Assembly: GCA_902787575.1 (NCBI GenBank)
Contig: CADAGX010000014.1
Coordinates: forward strand, 1-64,000
Length of the DNA: 64,000 nt
Source: an uncultured Bacteroidales bacterium
Lineage (GTDB): Bacteria; Bacteroidota; Bacteroidia; Bacteroidales; Bacteroidaceae
Direction of reading: 5' to 3'
This document shows, piece after piece, positions 33,419 to 42,085 of this stretch (positions are counted from its first letter, which is position 1; every line of letters starts with the position of its first letter). Below the pieces are notes generated by a model. The model was given only the letters and a program-made list of their open reading frames with translations. It did no database searches and was not told the DNA's origin. Made by a program: the position numbers and the translations under genes.

Positions 33419-34900
33419 TCAACGCTGCATGCGGTTGCGTGCGGCGTCGATGCGCAGGAAAATGAAGAGCAGAATGGTGAATCCCCACAGCGAGGAGCCG
33501 CCGTAACTGAAGAAGGGAAGCGGGATGCCGATGACGGGCGTCAGGCCCAGCACCATACCCACGTTGATAAACACATGGAAGAGGAAGATGCTCAGCACGC
33601 AGTACCCGTAAATCCGCCCGAAGGCGAAAGGTTGTCGCTCGGAGAGATGTATCAGCCGTAGTATGAGCGCCAGGAAAAGGAAGAGCACCACGGCACAGCC
33701 CAAGAATCCTTCCTCCTCGCCCACCGTGCAGAAAATAAAATCTGTGTCCTGCTCAGGCACGTATTTGAGCTTCGTCTGAGTGCCATTGAGGAATCCTTTT
33801 CCGCGTAACCCGCCCGAGCCAATGGCAATCTTCGCTTGGTTTACGTTGTATCCCTTGCCCTGCGGGTCGTCGAGAAGGCCCAGAAGCACCTGTATGCGCT
33901 TTCGTTGGTGGTCTTCGAAGATGTGGTTCATGGCGTAATCGGCCGAGTAATGTACTCCAAGCGAGCCCAGCGCGAAGAGTGCGACGTAGAGATACGACAT
34001 CAGCCGGTCGCGCAAAGCCAGATACAGCAAGGTCAGAATAATAATGATACACGCAGAGAGCTGCACCCACACGATGTCGAACGGAATGACATAGCGCGAG
34101 AAAAGATAGGCCACAAGCGTGGTACCGACTCCGCCGGCAAGCACGCCGCGGAAAACGGAGCGTCGCTCTGTGTAGCGCCACAGCAGGAAGGCTGTAAATG
34201 CCTGTATGAGAAGCAAGACCAGGAAGGGTCCCAAGTGAGCCGTCGGCACGCCGGAGAGCGGAACCTCAGCGAAGCGAACGCCCACGACAAAGTACACAAC
34301 GGCAGACACGGCGGCAAAGAGCAGGCAGCCGGGCATTCCCTCGCGATAAAACATCAGGAAGAAACTCAGGTACACAAGCGCCGAACCGGTCTCCTTCTGC
34401 AGCACGATGAGCAACATGGGCACCACAATGACGGCTGCCGCAATGACGAAATCGCGCCAGCGGCCGACATTGAAGCCGTTGCTACTCATCACCTTGGCCA
34501 CGCAAAGCGCCGTTGCAAACTTGGCGAACTCCGCCGGCTGAATGCTGAAAGCACCGATTTTTATCCACGACAGGGAGCCTTTGATGTCGCGGGCAAAGAA
34601 AGGCGTGGCAATGAGCACAATAATGAAAAGCAAATAGATGAAGTAGGAAAGCCACTCCATGAAGCGGTCGTCAATCGACAGCAGGATGAGGGCAATGACA
34701 AGCGAGCTGCCAATCCATACGACCTGCATCCCGGCGCGTGTGGAGAAGTCGAAAAAATCCAGCGGCTGGCCGAAATCGTAGCTGGCACCGCACACGCTGA
34801 GCCATCCCAAGCCCATCAGCACGACGTAGATGAGTATCGTGAGCCAATCAACGGACCGCAGGAGTCCGGGCTGCCTATTGTTTTGAATCTGGTTCGGCAT
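33419..34900 (-). CDS. rodA: Peptidoglycan glycosyltransferase RodA
   Basis: RodA is the SEDS-family polymerase that makes glycan strands during cell elongation with PBP2. An earlier ATG exists at 34939, but MPNQIQNNRQPGLLRSVDWL at 34900 is the likely start (493 residues). Multiple membrane spans are visible, and family motifs include GSLSWIKIGAFSIQPAEFAKF, LQKETGSALVYLSFFLMFY, QAKIAIGSGGLRGKGF, EQDTDFIFCTVGEEEGF and IPLPFFSYGGSSL. The start overlaps the 3' end of mrdA by 26 bp. It is the last gene of the shape cluster. Confidence 0.94.
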   Translation of the reverse strand: MPNQIQNNRQPGLLRSVDWLTILIYVVLMGLGWLSVCGASYDFGQPLDFFDFSTRAGMQVVWIGSSLVIALILLSIDDRFMEWLSYFIYLLFIIVLIATPFFARDIKGSLSWIKIGAFSIQPAEFAKFATALCVAKVMSSNGFNVGRWRDFVIAAAVIVVPMLLIVLQKETGSALVYLSFFLMFYREGMPGCLLFAAVSAVVYFVVGVRFAEVPLSGVPTAHLGPFLVLLLIQAFTAFLLWRYTERRSVFRGVLAGGVGTTLVAYLFSRYVIPFDIVWVQLSACIIIILTLLYLALRDRLMSYLYVALFALGSLGVHYSADYAMNHIFEDHQRKRIQVLLGLLDDPQGKGYNVNQAKIAIGSGGLRGKGFLNGTQTKLKYVPEQDTDFIFCTVGEEEGFLGCAVVLFLFLALILRLIHLSERQPFAFGRIYGYCVLSIFLFHVFINVGMVLGLTPVIGIPLPFFSYGGSSLWGFTILLFIFLRIDAARNRMQR

Positions 34901-36746
34901 ACACGAATGGTTTATACAGGTGTCTGTTTTCCAACTCACTGGCCCGCGCCTCGCTGGCAGGGCTCAGCGTGCCGTTGATGTACTGCTCCATCATCAGCGC
35001 GCCGATAGGCACACCGAATGTGGCGCCCCAGCCGCCGTTTTCCACATAGACGCAAATGGCAATCTGCGGGTCATCCTTAGGGGCGAAACCCATGAAGACG
35101 CTGTGATCCTGCCCATGCGGGTTCTGCGCCGTGCCTGTCTTTCCGCACACTTCATACTGCGAATTATTGGCCAGACGGCACGTTCCGCCAGTCACTGCGG
35201 CCCGCATTCCTTCCGCCACCACTTCGTACCAACGGCGATCGGTCATGGTATAGCGCGGTTTGGTGTATAGCGTATCCAGCGGCTCACCTTCTATGGCTTT
35301 TACCACGTGCGGCGTGATGAAGTATCCGCGGTTGGCAATCGTGGCGCCAAGGTTTGCAATCTGGAGCGGCGTGAGATTCACCTCGCCTTGCCCAATGGAG
35401 ATGCTGATAATCGTAAGGCCGTTCCACGAGCCGCGATACGCCTTGTCGTAGAATGCCGCGTTCGGAATCATGCCGCGCTTCTCGCCCGGAAGGTCAATGC
35501 CAAGCGCATAACCGAAACCCATCGACACCATAAAATCCTTCCAGCGTGTCATGGCGTCCTGTACCGTAGGATATTTTTGCCGATTTCCCAGCATGTGGTA
35601 GAGTCCCCAGCAGAAGTAGCCGTTGCACGACGTGGCAATGGCCGGAACCAGCGGCAGCGGAGAGCCATGGCCGTGGCAGCCGACCGTCAAATGTCCGAAA
35701 TGAAATCCGTGACTGCACGGGTAGGAAGTGGCCGGCGTAATGACGCCCTCCTGCAGGAACGTGAGCGCCTGACTGGTTTTAAACGTCGAACCAGGCGGAT
35801 ACTGACCCATAATGGCGCGGTTCAGCAGCGGCTTGTGAGGGTCGCGACCCAAGATATTGAAGTTTTTGCCACGTTGCCGTCCCACCATGAGCCGCGGATC
35901 GTAAGTCGGATTCGAGACCATACACAAGACTTCGCCCGTCTTAGGTTCGATGGCAACTATGCTACCGAGTTTTCCGCTCATCAATCTTTCGCCCAACGCC
36001 TGCAGGTCGAGGTCGATGCCAAGCGTCAGATTTTTGCCGGGAACGGGCGCTTGGTCGAATTCGCCGTCCTTATACCTGCCTTTTATGCGGCCGCGGGCAT
36101 CGCGCAGCAGTATCTCCGAACCCTTTACGCCACGCAGTTGTGTCTCGTACGAGCGCTCAACGCCAAGTTTCCCAATGTAGTCGCCGCCCTGATAATAGTC
36201 GTCGCGCTTCACGTCCTCAGGTCCCACCTCGCCTACATCGCCCAAAATGTGCGCTGCGTAGGGATATTGGTACTGGCGGATGCTGCGCTTCTGCACGTAA
36301 AAACCGCTGAAACGGAAGAGTTTCTCGCGGAAGCGGCTGAATTCCTCGGTCGAGAGTTGAGCCATGAAGAGCTGCTGCGTGTAGGCACTATAGCCGGGAT
36401 TTCGGCGGCGGTCCTTGATTTCCTCCATGCGACGTGCGTACCACTCGGGCGTGATGGAGAGACTTTCGCACAAATCAAGCGTGTCAACTCCCACTTGCTC
36501 GTTCATCACCACCATTATGTCGTACGCCGGCTGATTATACACAAGGAGCTTTCCGTGGCGGTCGCTGATGGCACCGCGGGCGGGATACTGTATTCGCTTC
36601 AGAAATGCGTTTGAATCTGCGTTACGCTTGAAGTCCTCGCTCAGCATTTGAAGCGAGAAAAGTCGCAAAAGATAGACCAGCACGATGGCTATCGCCACGC
36701 CGCCGAGCACGTACTTGCGCTTCTCGAGTTCGTAGTTCGTAGCCAT
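34875..36746 (-). CDS. mrdA: Penicillin-binding protein 2
   Basis: The elongation transpeptidase, which cross-links peptidoglycan made by RodA. The ATG at 36746 gives MATNYELEKRKYVLGG and 623 residues; the frame remains open upstream, but that stretch overlaps mreD and looks non-coding. One N-terminal membrane segment (VAIAIVLVYLLRLFSLQML) is followed by the PBP dimerisation domain. The transpeptidase has the SxxK motif in PPGSTFKTSQ, SxN in ATSCNGYF and the KTG box in CGKTGTAQNP. It is located between mreD (8 bp upstream) and rodA. Confidence 0.95.
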   Translation of the reverse strand: MATNYELEKRKYVLGGVAIAIVLVYLLRLFSLQMLSEDFKRNADSNAFLKRIQYPARGAISDRHGKLLVYNQPAYDIMVVMNEQVGVDTLDLCESLSITPEWYARRMEEIKDRRRNPGYSAYTQQLFMAQLSTEEFSRFREKLFRFSGFYVQKRSIRQYQYPYAAHILGDVGEVGPEDVKRDDYYQGGDYIGKLGVERSYETQLRGVKGSEILLRDARGRIKGRYKDGEFDQAPVPGKNLTLGIDLDLQALGERLMSGKLGSIVAIEPKTGEVLCMVSNPTYDPRLMVGRQRGKNFNILGRDPHKPLLNRAIMGQYPPGSTFKTSQALTFLQEGVITPATSYPCSHGFHFGHLTVGCHGHGSPLPLVPAIATSCNGYFCWGLYHMLGNRQKYPTVQDAMTRWKDFMVSMGFGYALGIDLPGEKRGMIPNAAFYDKAYRGSWNGLTIISISIGQGEVNLTPLQIANLGATIANRGYFITPHVVKAIEGEPLDTLYTKPRYTMTDRRWYEVVAEGMRAAVTGGTCRLANNSQYEVCGKTGTAQNPHGQDHSVFMGFAPKDDPQIAICVYVENGGWGATFGVPIGALMMEQYINGTLSPASEARASELENRHLYKPFVYAEPDSKQ

Positions 36747-36754
36747 AGTCAGCG

Positions 36755-37261
36755 TCAGGACGTTTTGCCCCGCAAGGTTTCGAGGGTCGCAATCAGAAGG
36801 ATGGACAACGCTGCGCTGCAGACATACGACAGAAGGAGTTCCAGCGGATGCCAGAACGAAAAACTCTCGAGCAGGAAAAACACTGCGTGCTCCACCAACA
36901 CCAGAAACACGATGTAGCGGAAGTGCGCCCACGTGCCCATCGTGGTGTAGGTGGGTTGCATATTGTCGGCTGCGTCGCGTGGCGCCATCATGTCCAACAG
37001 CAGCGGCTGCAGAAATGCCGTGAAAGTCATGGCGGCAGCTGTCATGCCAGGTGTGTTGGAGAACGTGTCTACGATCAGGCCAAGGGCGAAAGCCCACAAA
37101 AGTGTGCCCGTACGCGACGCATCGAACGGGAAGTAGAGCAGAAATGCCACGCTGACCATCGGCGTGGCAAGGCCGAACAAATGGATATGATTCAGCACCA
37201 GAATCTGCAACGCAGCCAATGCCAACATTTGCAAGAGTCGTATGATTTGTCCGACAAGCAT
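36755..37261 (-). CDS. mreD: Rod shape-determining protein MreD
   Basis: A 168-residue integral membrane protein of the elongasome. Several hydrophobic segments are visible (LLQMLALAALQILVL, VAFLLYFPFDASRTGTLLWAFALGLIVDTF, FRYIVFLVLVEHAVFFLL), along with the family phrase ALGLIVDTFSNTPGMTAAAM. Sequence conservation in MreD is weak, so the call rests partly on position between mreC (7 bp) and mrdA. Confidence 0.88.
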   Translation of the reverse strand: MLVGQIIRLLQMLALAALQILVLNHIHLFGLATPMVSVAFLLYFPFDASRTGTLLWAFALGLIVDTFSNTPGMTAAAMTFTAFLQPLLLDMMAPRDAADNMQPTYTTMGTWAHFRYIVFLVLVEHAVFFLLESFSFWHPLELLLSYVCSAALSILLIATLETLRGKTS

Positions 37262-37268
37262 CTTCCTG

Positions 37269-38096
37269 CTATTTAACTATCATAGAATCCAATTCCTCGT
37301 GCTCCCGCCGCACCACCACACATACATCGCGCACATTCGACAGGTCGGTACTGAGTTTAACTTCGAGTTGAAAAGCCAGTCCGTCGGCACTGTTTCGAAT
37401 CTTCGACACGCGACCCACGAAGATGCCGGGCGGGAAGACACTGCTGAATCCACTCGTTTCCACCGTGTCTCCCACGTGAAAACGTGCATGGCGAGGTATG
37501 TCGTCGATGAATGCAGCGAGCGGGCTCCCGCCGTTCCACTTGAGATATCCGAAATACTCCGTGCCGCGCAGTCGGCAGCTGATGCTGCTTTGACGATTCA
37601 GCACGGACATCACCTGTGCGTAGTGCGGACTGACCTTGCAAACGATGCCCACCACACCAAGTCCGGACAGCACGCCCATCTCGGGCCGTACGCCGTCGCG
37701 GGCACCGCGGTTGATGGTTAGGAAATTCTCGTCGCGGCGTACGCTGTTTGCAACCACGCGAGCTGGGATGCTACGCAGGCTGTCCGTCAAAGAGAGGCCG
37801 ACAACTGCTGATTCTCCCTGTGGCATCTGCCGTAGCGCCTGTCGCAGTGCTTCGTTCTCCTGCTGGAGGGCTATGTTACGACCTGTGAGCTCTGCGTTCA
37901 GCTCGCCCAGATGCAGGTACGCCACCACGTCTTCTTCCCATTCCAGCACCTTGCCAGCCACAATGTTGGCCTGTGTAAACCAGACGCTGTGCTGATAATG
38001 GTTGAAACGGAACAGCAACACGCCACAAAACAGCTCCAAGAGGAGAAAAACCAGCCAGTGGACATGTCCGACCAGACGCTCCAGAAATTCCTCCAA
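37269..38096 (-). CDS. mreC: Rod shape-determining protein MreC
   Basis: A 275-residue periplasmic scaffold protein anchored by one N-terminal membrane segment (WLVFLLLELFCGVLLF). A coiled-coil (LNAELTGRNIALQQENEALRQAL) precedes the MreC beta domain (IPARVVANSVRRDENFLTINRGARDGVRPEMGV, GIVCKVSPHYAQVMSVLN, VETSGFSSVFPPGIFVGRV). The start is one base after the mreB stop, so they are one operon. Confidence 0.93.
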   Translation of the reverse strand: MEEFLERLVGHVHWLVFLLLELFCGVLLFRFNHYQHSVWFTQANIVAGKVLEWEEDVVAYLHLGELNAELTGRNIALQQENEALRQALRQMPQGESAVVGLSLTDSLRSIPARVVANSVRRDENFLTINRGARDGVRPEMGVLSGLGVVGIVCKVSPHYAQVMSVLNRQSSISCRLRGTEYFGYLKWNGGSPLAAFIDDIPRHARFHVGDTVETSGFSSVFPPGIFVGRVSKIRNSADGLAFQLEVKLSTDLSNVRDVCVVVRREHEELDSMIVK

Positions 38097-39116
38097 CTAC
38101 ATCAAGAATGTGAAATTGTGAATGTTCTTGAGCGCGATTCCTGTGCCCTTTGCTACGCTATGAAGCGGGTCTTCGGCCACGTGGAAGGGGATATTTATCT
38201 TGTCCGTGAGTCGCTTTGCCAAGCCGCGCAGCAGGGCGCCGCCGCCCGTCAGGTAGATGCCGTTATGTACGATGTCGGCGTACAGTTCTGGCGGTGTCTC
38301 CTCGAGGGCGTTCAGTATGGCAGTCTCGATGATGCCCACGGTACGTTCCAGACAGTGTGCAATTTCCTGGTAGCACACGTGCACTTCCATGGGAAGCGCC
38401 GTAATCTTGTTGGGACCGTAAACGGTGAAATCGTCGGGCGCCTCCTCACCGAGGTCGGTCAGCGCGGCACCCACGTTTATCTTGATACGCTCGGCCATAC
38501 GCTCGCTCACCTTGACGTTGTGCTGGCGGCTCATGTATTCCTGAATGTCGTTCGTCAGTTCGTCGCCTGCCACGCGTATGCTCTTATCCACGACGATTCC
38601 GCCCAGCGAAATGACGGCTATTTCGGTGCTGCCGCCGCCGATGTCCACCACCATATTGCCTTCGGGCGCCAATACATCGAGGCCGGCACCGATGGCTGCG
38701 GCCATAGGTTCATAGATAAGATACACCTCGCGTCCTCCGGCGTGCTCAGCGCTGTCGCGCACGGCGCGCAACTCCACTTCGGTGCTGCCGCTGGGAACTC
38801 CGATTACCATCTTCAGGTACGGACGAAAGAGCCTACTGCCCGAGTGTATCATGCGTATCAGGCCGCGAATCATCTGCTCGCAGGCGTTGAAGTTGGCGAT
38901 AACGCCGTCGCGCAACGGGCGGATGGTGATGATTTCGGGGTTCGTCTTCTCGTACATCTGCTTTGCTTTTTCGCCGACGGCAATCATCTGTTCCGTCCTG
39001 CGGTTCAGCGCCACCACACTTGGTGCGTCAACGGCTATCTTTCCATCGCTGATAATGATGGTGTTGGCCGTTCCAAGGTCCATGGCTATCTCTTTGTTTA
39101 ACGAAAACCAGCTCAT
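38097..39116 (-). CDS. mreB: Rod shape-determining protein MreB
   Basis: The bacterial actin that guides lateral wall synthesis. The 339-residue sequence has the nucleotide-binding motifs AMDLGTANTIII, VVDIGGGSTEIAVISLGG and YLTGGGALLRGLAKRL, with MVIGVPSGSTEVELRAV and EPMAAAIGAGL. It follows purH after about 70 bp and leads the mreBCD-mrdA-rodA series. Confidence 0.97.
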   Translation of the reverse strand: MSWFSLNKEIAMDLGTANTIIISDGKIAVDAPSVVALNRRTEQMIAVGEKAKQMYEKTNPEIITIRPLRDGVIANFNACEQMIRGLIRMIHSGSRLFRPYLKMVIGVPSGSTEVELRAVRDSAEHAGGREVYLIYEPMAAAIGAGLDVLAPEGNMVVDIGGGSTEIAVISLGGIVVDKSIRVAGDELTNDIQEYMSRQHNVKVSERMAERIKINVGAALTDLGEEAPDDFTVYGPNKITALPMEVHVCYQEIAHCLERTVGIIETAILNALEETPPELYADIVHNGIYLTGGGALLRGLAKRLTDKINIPFHVAEDPLHSVAKGTGIALKNIHNFTFLM

Positions 39117-39186
39117 GTTATTCTGTTTCTTGTTTGTAGATTTTTCTTTTCGAGTGTCACTCTCACAGTTACCGTGTGCCGCATCC

Positions 39187-39783
39187 TTATTCTCCGTTGA
39201 AGTAGGCCAGGATTGCCGTGTCGTAGTGGCTGCTCACGCTGAAGGCGCGAGTGGCGAACCAGCGTCTCTGTTCGATTTCGCTCTGTGCGCCTTGCTTTGT
39301 GAGCAGGTCGAAGAGCGGTTTGTACTCGCTCTTTGAGGGGACAATAAGCACGTCGCGGAAATTCTTGGCTGCCGCACGAATAAGGCTGATGCCACCGATG
39401 TCTATTTTCTCTATGATGTCTGCTTCGCTGGCACCGCTTGCCACGGTGTCTTCGAATGGATAGAGATCCACCACCACGAGGTCTATCTCGGGTATCTCGT
39501 ACTGTGCCATCTGCTGGCGGTCGCCGTCCAGCTCGCGCCGGCCGAGGATTCCGCCAAACACTTTGGGATGAAGCGTCTTCACACGCCCGCCAAGGATGCT
39601 GGGGTAAGTCGTCACGTCCTCTACCTTCTTGCAGGGAATTCCAAGGCTCTCGATGAAAGCCTGCGTGCCACCCGTGCTAAGCAGTTCTACGCCCTGTGAA
39701 TGGAGAGTGCGCAGGATGTCGTCGAGCCCGTCCTTGTGGAAAACCGAGACCAAGGCACGCTTGATTTTTCTTGTTTCTGCCAT
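39187..39783 (-). CDS. purH: IMP cyclohydrolase (PurH N-terminal domain only)
   Basis: The protein corresponds to the MGS-like IMP cyclohydrolase half of PurH, which closes FAICAR to IMP. The 198 residues have KRALVSVFHKDGLDDIL, LSTGGTQAFIE, GGRVKTLHPKVFGGIL, VVVDLYPFEDTVASGA and KIDIGGISLIRAAAKNFRDV. Typical bifunctional PurH is about 510 residues; here the gene stops at AYFNGE, and no transformylase sequence is visible in the 70 bp before mreB. The AICAR formyltransferase must be encoded elsewhere if the pathway is complete. A -7 box (TACCTTTG) lies at 39824-39831. Confidence 0.88.
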   Translation of the reverse strand: MAETRKIKRALVSVFHKDGLDDILRTLHSQGVELLSTGGTQAFIESLGIPCKKVEDVTTYPSILGGRVKTLHPKVFGGILGRRELDGDRQQMAQYEIPEIDLVVVDLYPFEDTVASGASEADIIEKIDIGGISLIRAAAKNFRDVLIVPSKSEYKPLFDLLTKQGAQSEIEQRRWFATRAFSVSSHYDTAILAYFNGE

Positions 39784-39823
39784 ATCTTTTTTGTTTGTTT
39801 ACAGTTATTTTGGGGAAAGTGCA

Positions 39824-39831
39824 CAAAGGTA
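39824..39831 (-). promoter_or_regulatory. -7 box TACCTTTG for purH and the shape cluster
   Basis: The minus strand reads TACCTTTG 41 bp upstream of the purH ATG. It is the only clear promoter seen for the six-gene minus-strand run down to rodA. Confidence 0.6.
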
Positions 39832-39876
39832 CGCAATTTCCCTCGTTTTAACGAAGAAACAGCCAACTTTTTTCGC

Positions 39877-40536
39877 TCAATGATCGCGGGCCGGCAATTC
39901 GGGCGTTCGCGTGGTGTGCGGAAGCGGCTGCAAGTCAGCGTCATGGTATCGCGTGAACGAAAGCCCGAGATTCAGCATGGCACCTTCGGTCAGACGGATG
40001 CCCAGTTCGCCGCCCACCGTAGTGGACGGGCCGAGCAAGGGACACGTCATATGCATCGGGCCATGCTGCCCGAGCACGCCAAAGTCGTGCATCACAAAAC
40101 CACTCACGTCCAGCCGCTCATTGATGCGATAATCCACCATTCCCATCAGTCCGAGGCTGTTGGTCTGGCTGCCCCAGAGCCGGTAGTTGGCGTGATAACC
40201 GCCTACGGCAGCCGTCCAGCGGCCGTCCTTGCTCAGCGGCATGGCATAAAGAGCAGCCAGATGCGAGAAGAACGACGCTCCGCGCCAAGGGTTGTGCCGT
40301 CCCCAACCCACACGCACACCGGCTCCCACCTGTGCATTCAAGCCCGGATGGAGGTCCCAGAAGCCGAGGCCGCCCAGCCCGTAGCTGTAAACCGTCGGCG
40401 AGAAGAATGAGGCACGCGGCTGTACACCCAACGGCACGCTCATCGCCGCGGGAGCCAGCGTATCTGGTTCCGTATCCTGCGCCCACGCCAAGCGAGGCAG
40501 CAGCGCCACGACGAGTAGAAGCCACAAGTGTTTCAT
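39877..40536 (-). CDS. Predicted outer membrane protein of unknown function
   Basis: A 219-residue exported protein with signal peptide (LWLLLVVALLPRLAWAQ) and alternating aromatic/glycine strands suggesting a small beta-barrel (GLGGLGFWDLHPGLNAQVGAGVRVGWG, TAAVGGYHANYRLWGSQTN, GMLDYRIN-like GMVDYRINERLDVSGFVMHD). I do not recognise the family. A TATTTTTG box at 40541-40548 is very close to the start and would leave almost no leader, so the promoter is uncertain. Confidence 0.65.
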   Translation of the reverse strand: MKHLWLLLVVALLPRLAWAQDTEPDTLAPAAMSVPLGVQPRASFFSPTVYSYGLGGLGFWDLHPGLNAQVGAGVRVGWGRHNPWRGASFFSHLAALYAMPLSKDGRWTAAVGGYHANYRLWGSQTNSLGLMGMVDYRINERLDVSGFVMHDFGVLGQHGPMHMTCPLLGPSTTVGGELGIRLTEGAMLNLGLSFTRYHDADLQPLPHTTRTPELPARDH

Positions 40537-40616
40537 GCCGCAAAAATATAGATTCCCCGAGAAGGTGCAAAATTTAGCACGTTAAACTTTCTGAAACGAC
40601 CTGTAATTTTTCATTT

Positions 40617-40682
40617 GCCACGCGTCGCAGCGCGTCTCGCCACACGTGGCATTTCGTCACGCCACAGGTCGCAAAAGAGGGT
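40617..40682. repeat. 22-bp phased repeat, 3 units
   Basis: GCCAC begins at 40617, 40639 and 40661, exactly 22 bp apart (cores GCCACGCGTCGC, GCCACACGTGGC, GCCACAGGTCGC). A degenerate unit may precede at 40595. The last unit runs into the rplS terminator. Confidence 0.75.
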
Positions 40683-40706
40683 GTCGCACCAGTGTGTGAC
40701 ACCCTC
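40671..40706 (-). terminator. Terminator of rplS
   Basis: Stem GAGGGTGTC (40677-40685) pairs with GACACCCTC (40698-40706) and is followed on the minus strand by CTTTTGC. It lies about 40 bp after the rplS stop. Confidence 0.75.
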
Positions 40707-40745
40707 CGTTTGATTTGTTCGCGCGCTCACGCAGCGCATGGGGCC

Positions 40746-41120
40746 TTAAGCCTCCTTCTCGGCAACAACAGCCGTGTACTTCTCGGCGATGCGAGCCTTC
40801 TTACCGGTGAGATTACGCAGATAGTAGAGTTTGGCGCGACGCACCTTACCTACCTTGTTTACGGTAATACTTTCGATGTTCGGACTTTCGATGGGGAAGA
40901 TACGTTCCACACCAACGGTGCCCGACATCTTACGAACCGTGAAGCGACGCTTCTCCTGGTGGCCGCTGATTTTAATCACCACGCCACGATAAAGCTGGAT
41001 TCGCTCCTTGTTACCCTCGACAATTTTGTATGCCACAGTCACCGTGTCACCTGCCTTGAAGGCGGGATGGCTCTTGCCAGTGGCAAACGCTGCTTCCGCA
41101 ATTTTTAGTAAATCAGCCAT
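40746..41120 (-). CDS. rplS: 50S ribosomal protein L19
   Basis: Ribosomal protein L19 sits at the 30S-50S interface. The 124-residue product starts [12 protein letters not shown] at 41120 and has the family motifs [48 protein letters not shown] and [18 protein letters not shown]. The upstream open frame to 41267 contains the promoter and is not coding. Confidence 0.97.
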   Translation of the reverse strand: MADLLKIAEAAFATGKSHPAFKAGDTVTVAYKIVEGNKERIQLYRGVVIKISGHQEKRRFTVRKMSGTVGVERIFPIESPNIESITVNKVGKVRRAKLYYLRNLTGKKARIAEKYTAVVAEKEA

Positions 41121-41207
41121 TTTACTGGTTTTTAAAGGTTGTTTGTCGATCACACACGGGCATAACAGGTCTCTCTTTCCTGCCAGCGACCCATGGGAAA
41201 GCGGGTG

Positions 41208-41215
41208 CAAAGGTA
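41208..41215 (-). promoter_or_regulatory. -7 box TACCTTTG for rplS
   Basis: The minus strand reads TACCTTTG, with a TTTG about 19 bp upstream that can serve as the -33 element. The leader would be about 88 nt. Confidence 0.65.
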
Positions 41216-41278
41216 GCAATTTTAGTTTAAACTGCAAAGTTTCGCGTGCAAAGTTTTGCCAAATCACACGCTTTTTTG

Positions 41279-41286
41279 TAATTTTG
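41279..41286 (+). promoter_or_regulatory. -7 box TAATTTTG for the 5'-nucleotidase pair
   Basis: TAATTTTG fits TAnnTTTG, 23 bp before the ATG at 41309, and is divergent from the rplS promoter. Confidence 0.55.
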
Positions 41287-41308
41287 AACTCGCAAAAAGG
41301 GAAATCTC

Positions 41309-42049
41309 ATGAACAGAAACATCCTTCTGGGCCTTGCCTTCGTGCCCGTCCTGCTCTGCGCGCAGGAGAAATATAAGGTGCGCTCCATCGCATGGGAGCG
41401 GCTCGAGGTGACGGCTGCGCTCGATGCTACGCCCGAGGCCGAAGCCTTCGAAATTGTGAAGCCTTACAAGCACAGCGTGGACAGCGTGATGATGCCTTTC
41501 CTCGGCGTCAGCCGCACAGCCATGAGTGCCGGACGTCCCGAAAGCCTGCTCGGCAACTGGGCGGCCGACGTGATGGTGGAAACTTCCACCGCCACCGGCC
41601 TCGAACGCGCCGACTTGGGTGTGGTGAATGTGGGCGGGCTGCGCAACAATATGCCCGAGGGCAACGTGCGCCGAGGCGACGTAATGCTCATTTCGCCCTT
41701 CCAGAACAACGTGGTGGTCACCGAGATGAAGGGCAGCGACCTGCAGCAACTCATGTGCGACATCGCAGCCGTGCACGGCGAGGCTGTCAGCTCCAGCGTG
41801 CGGCTCGTCATCACCAAGGACGGCAAGCTCGTCAGCGCCACCATAGGCGGTCAGCCCATCGACCCCATGCGCACTTACCGACTGGCCACCATCGACTATC
41901 TGCTCGACGGCAACGACAAACTCTACTCGATGAAGCGTCACGGGAAAGTCTATCCGATGAACATGCTTTCGCGCGACGCCATGTCTGAGTATATCATCAA
42001 GACGAAAGTCATAGACAGCAAGCTCGAGGGCCGAATTGTGGTGCAGTAA
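41309..42049 (+). CDS. 5'-nucleotidase C-terminal domain protein
   Basis: This exported 246-residue protein is the substrate-binding half of a UshA-type 5'-nucleotidase, encoded alone. After a signal peptide (LLGLAFVPVLLCAQ) come LLGNWAADVMVE, GVVNVGGLRNNMPEGNVRRGDVMLISPF and NNVVVTEMKGSDLQQLM, characteristic of the family's C-domain. The metal-binding catalytic half is the next gene, 36 bp downstream, so domain order is reversed relative to the usual fused protein. The two probably assemble in the periplasm. Confidence 0.85.
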   Translation: MNRNILLGLAFVPVLLCAQEKYKVRSIAWERLEVTAALDATPEAEAFEIVKPYKHSVDSVMMPFLGVSRTAMSAGRPESLLGNWAADVMVETSTATGLERADLGVVNVGGLRNNMPEGNVRRGDVMLISPFQNNVVVTEMKGSDLQQLMCDIAAVHGEAVSSSVRLVITKDGKLVSATIGGQPIDPMRTYRLATIDYLLDGNDKLYSMKRHGKVYPMNMLSRDAMSEYIIKTKVIDSKLEGRIVVQ

Positions 42050-42085
42050 GGCAGACAACAGACTACGGACAACAGACATTAGACT

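Noticed and set aside
36747-37097. N-terminal extension of mrdA
   Set aside because: It lies inside mreD in another frame and has no membrane-anchor pattern before the normal PBP2 start at 36746.
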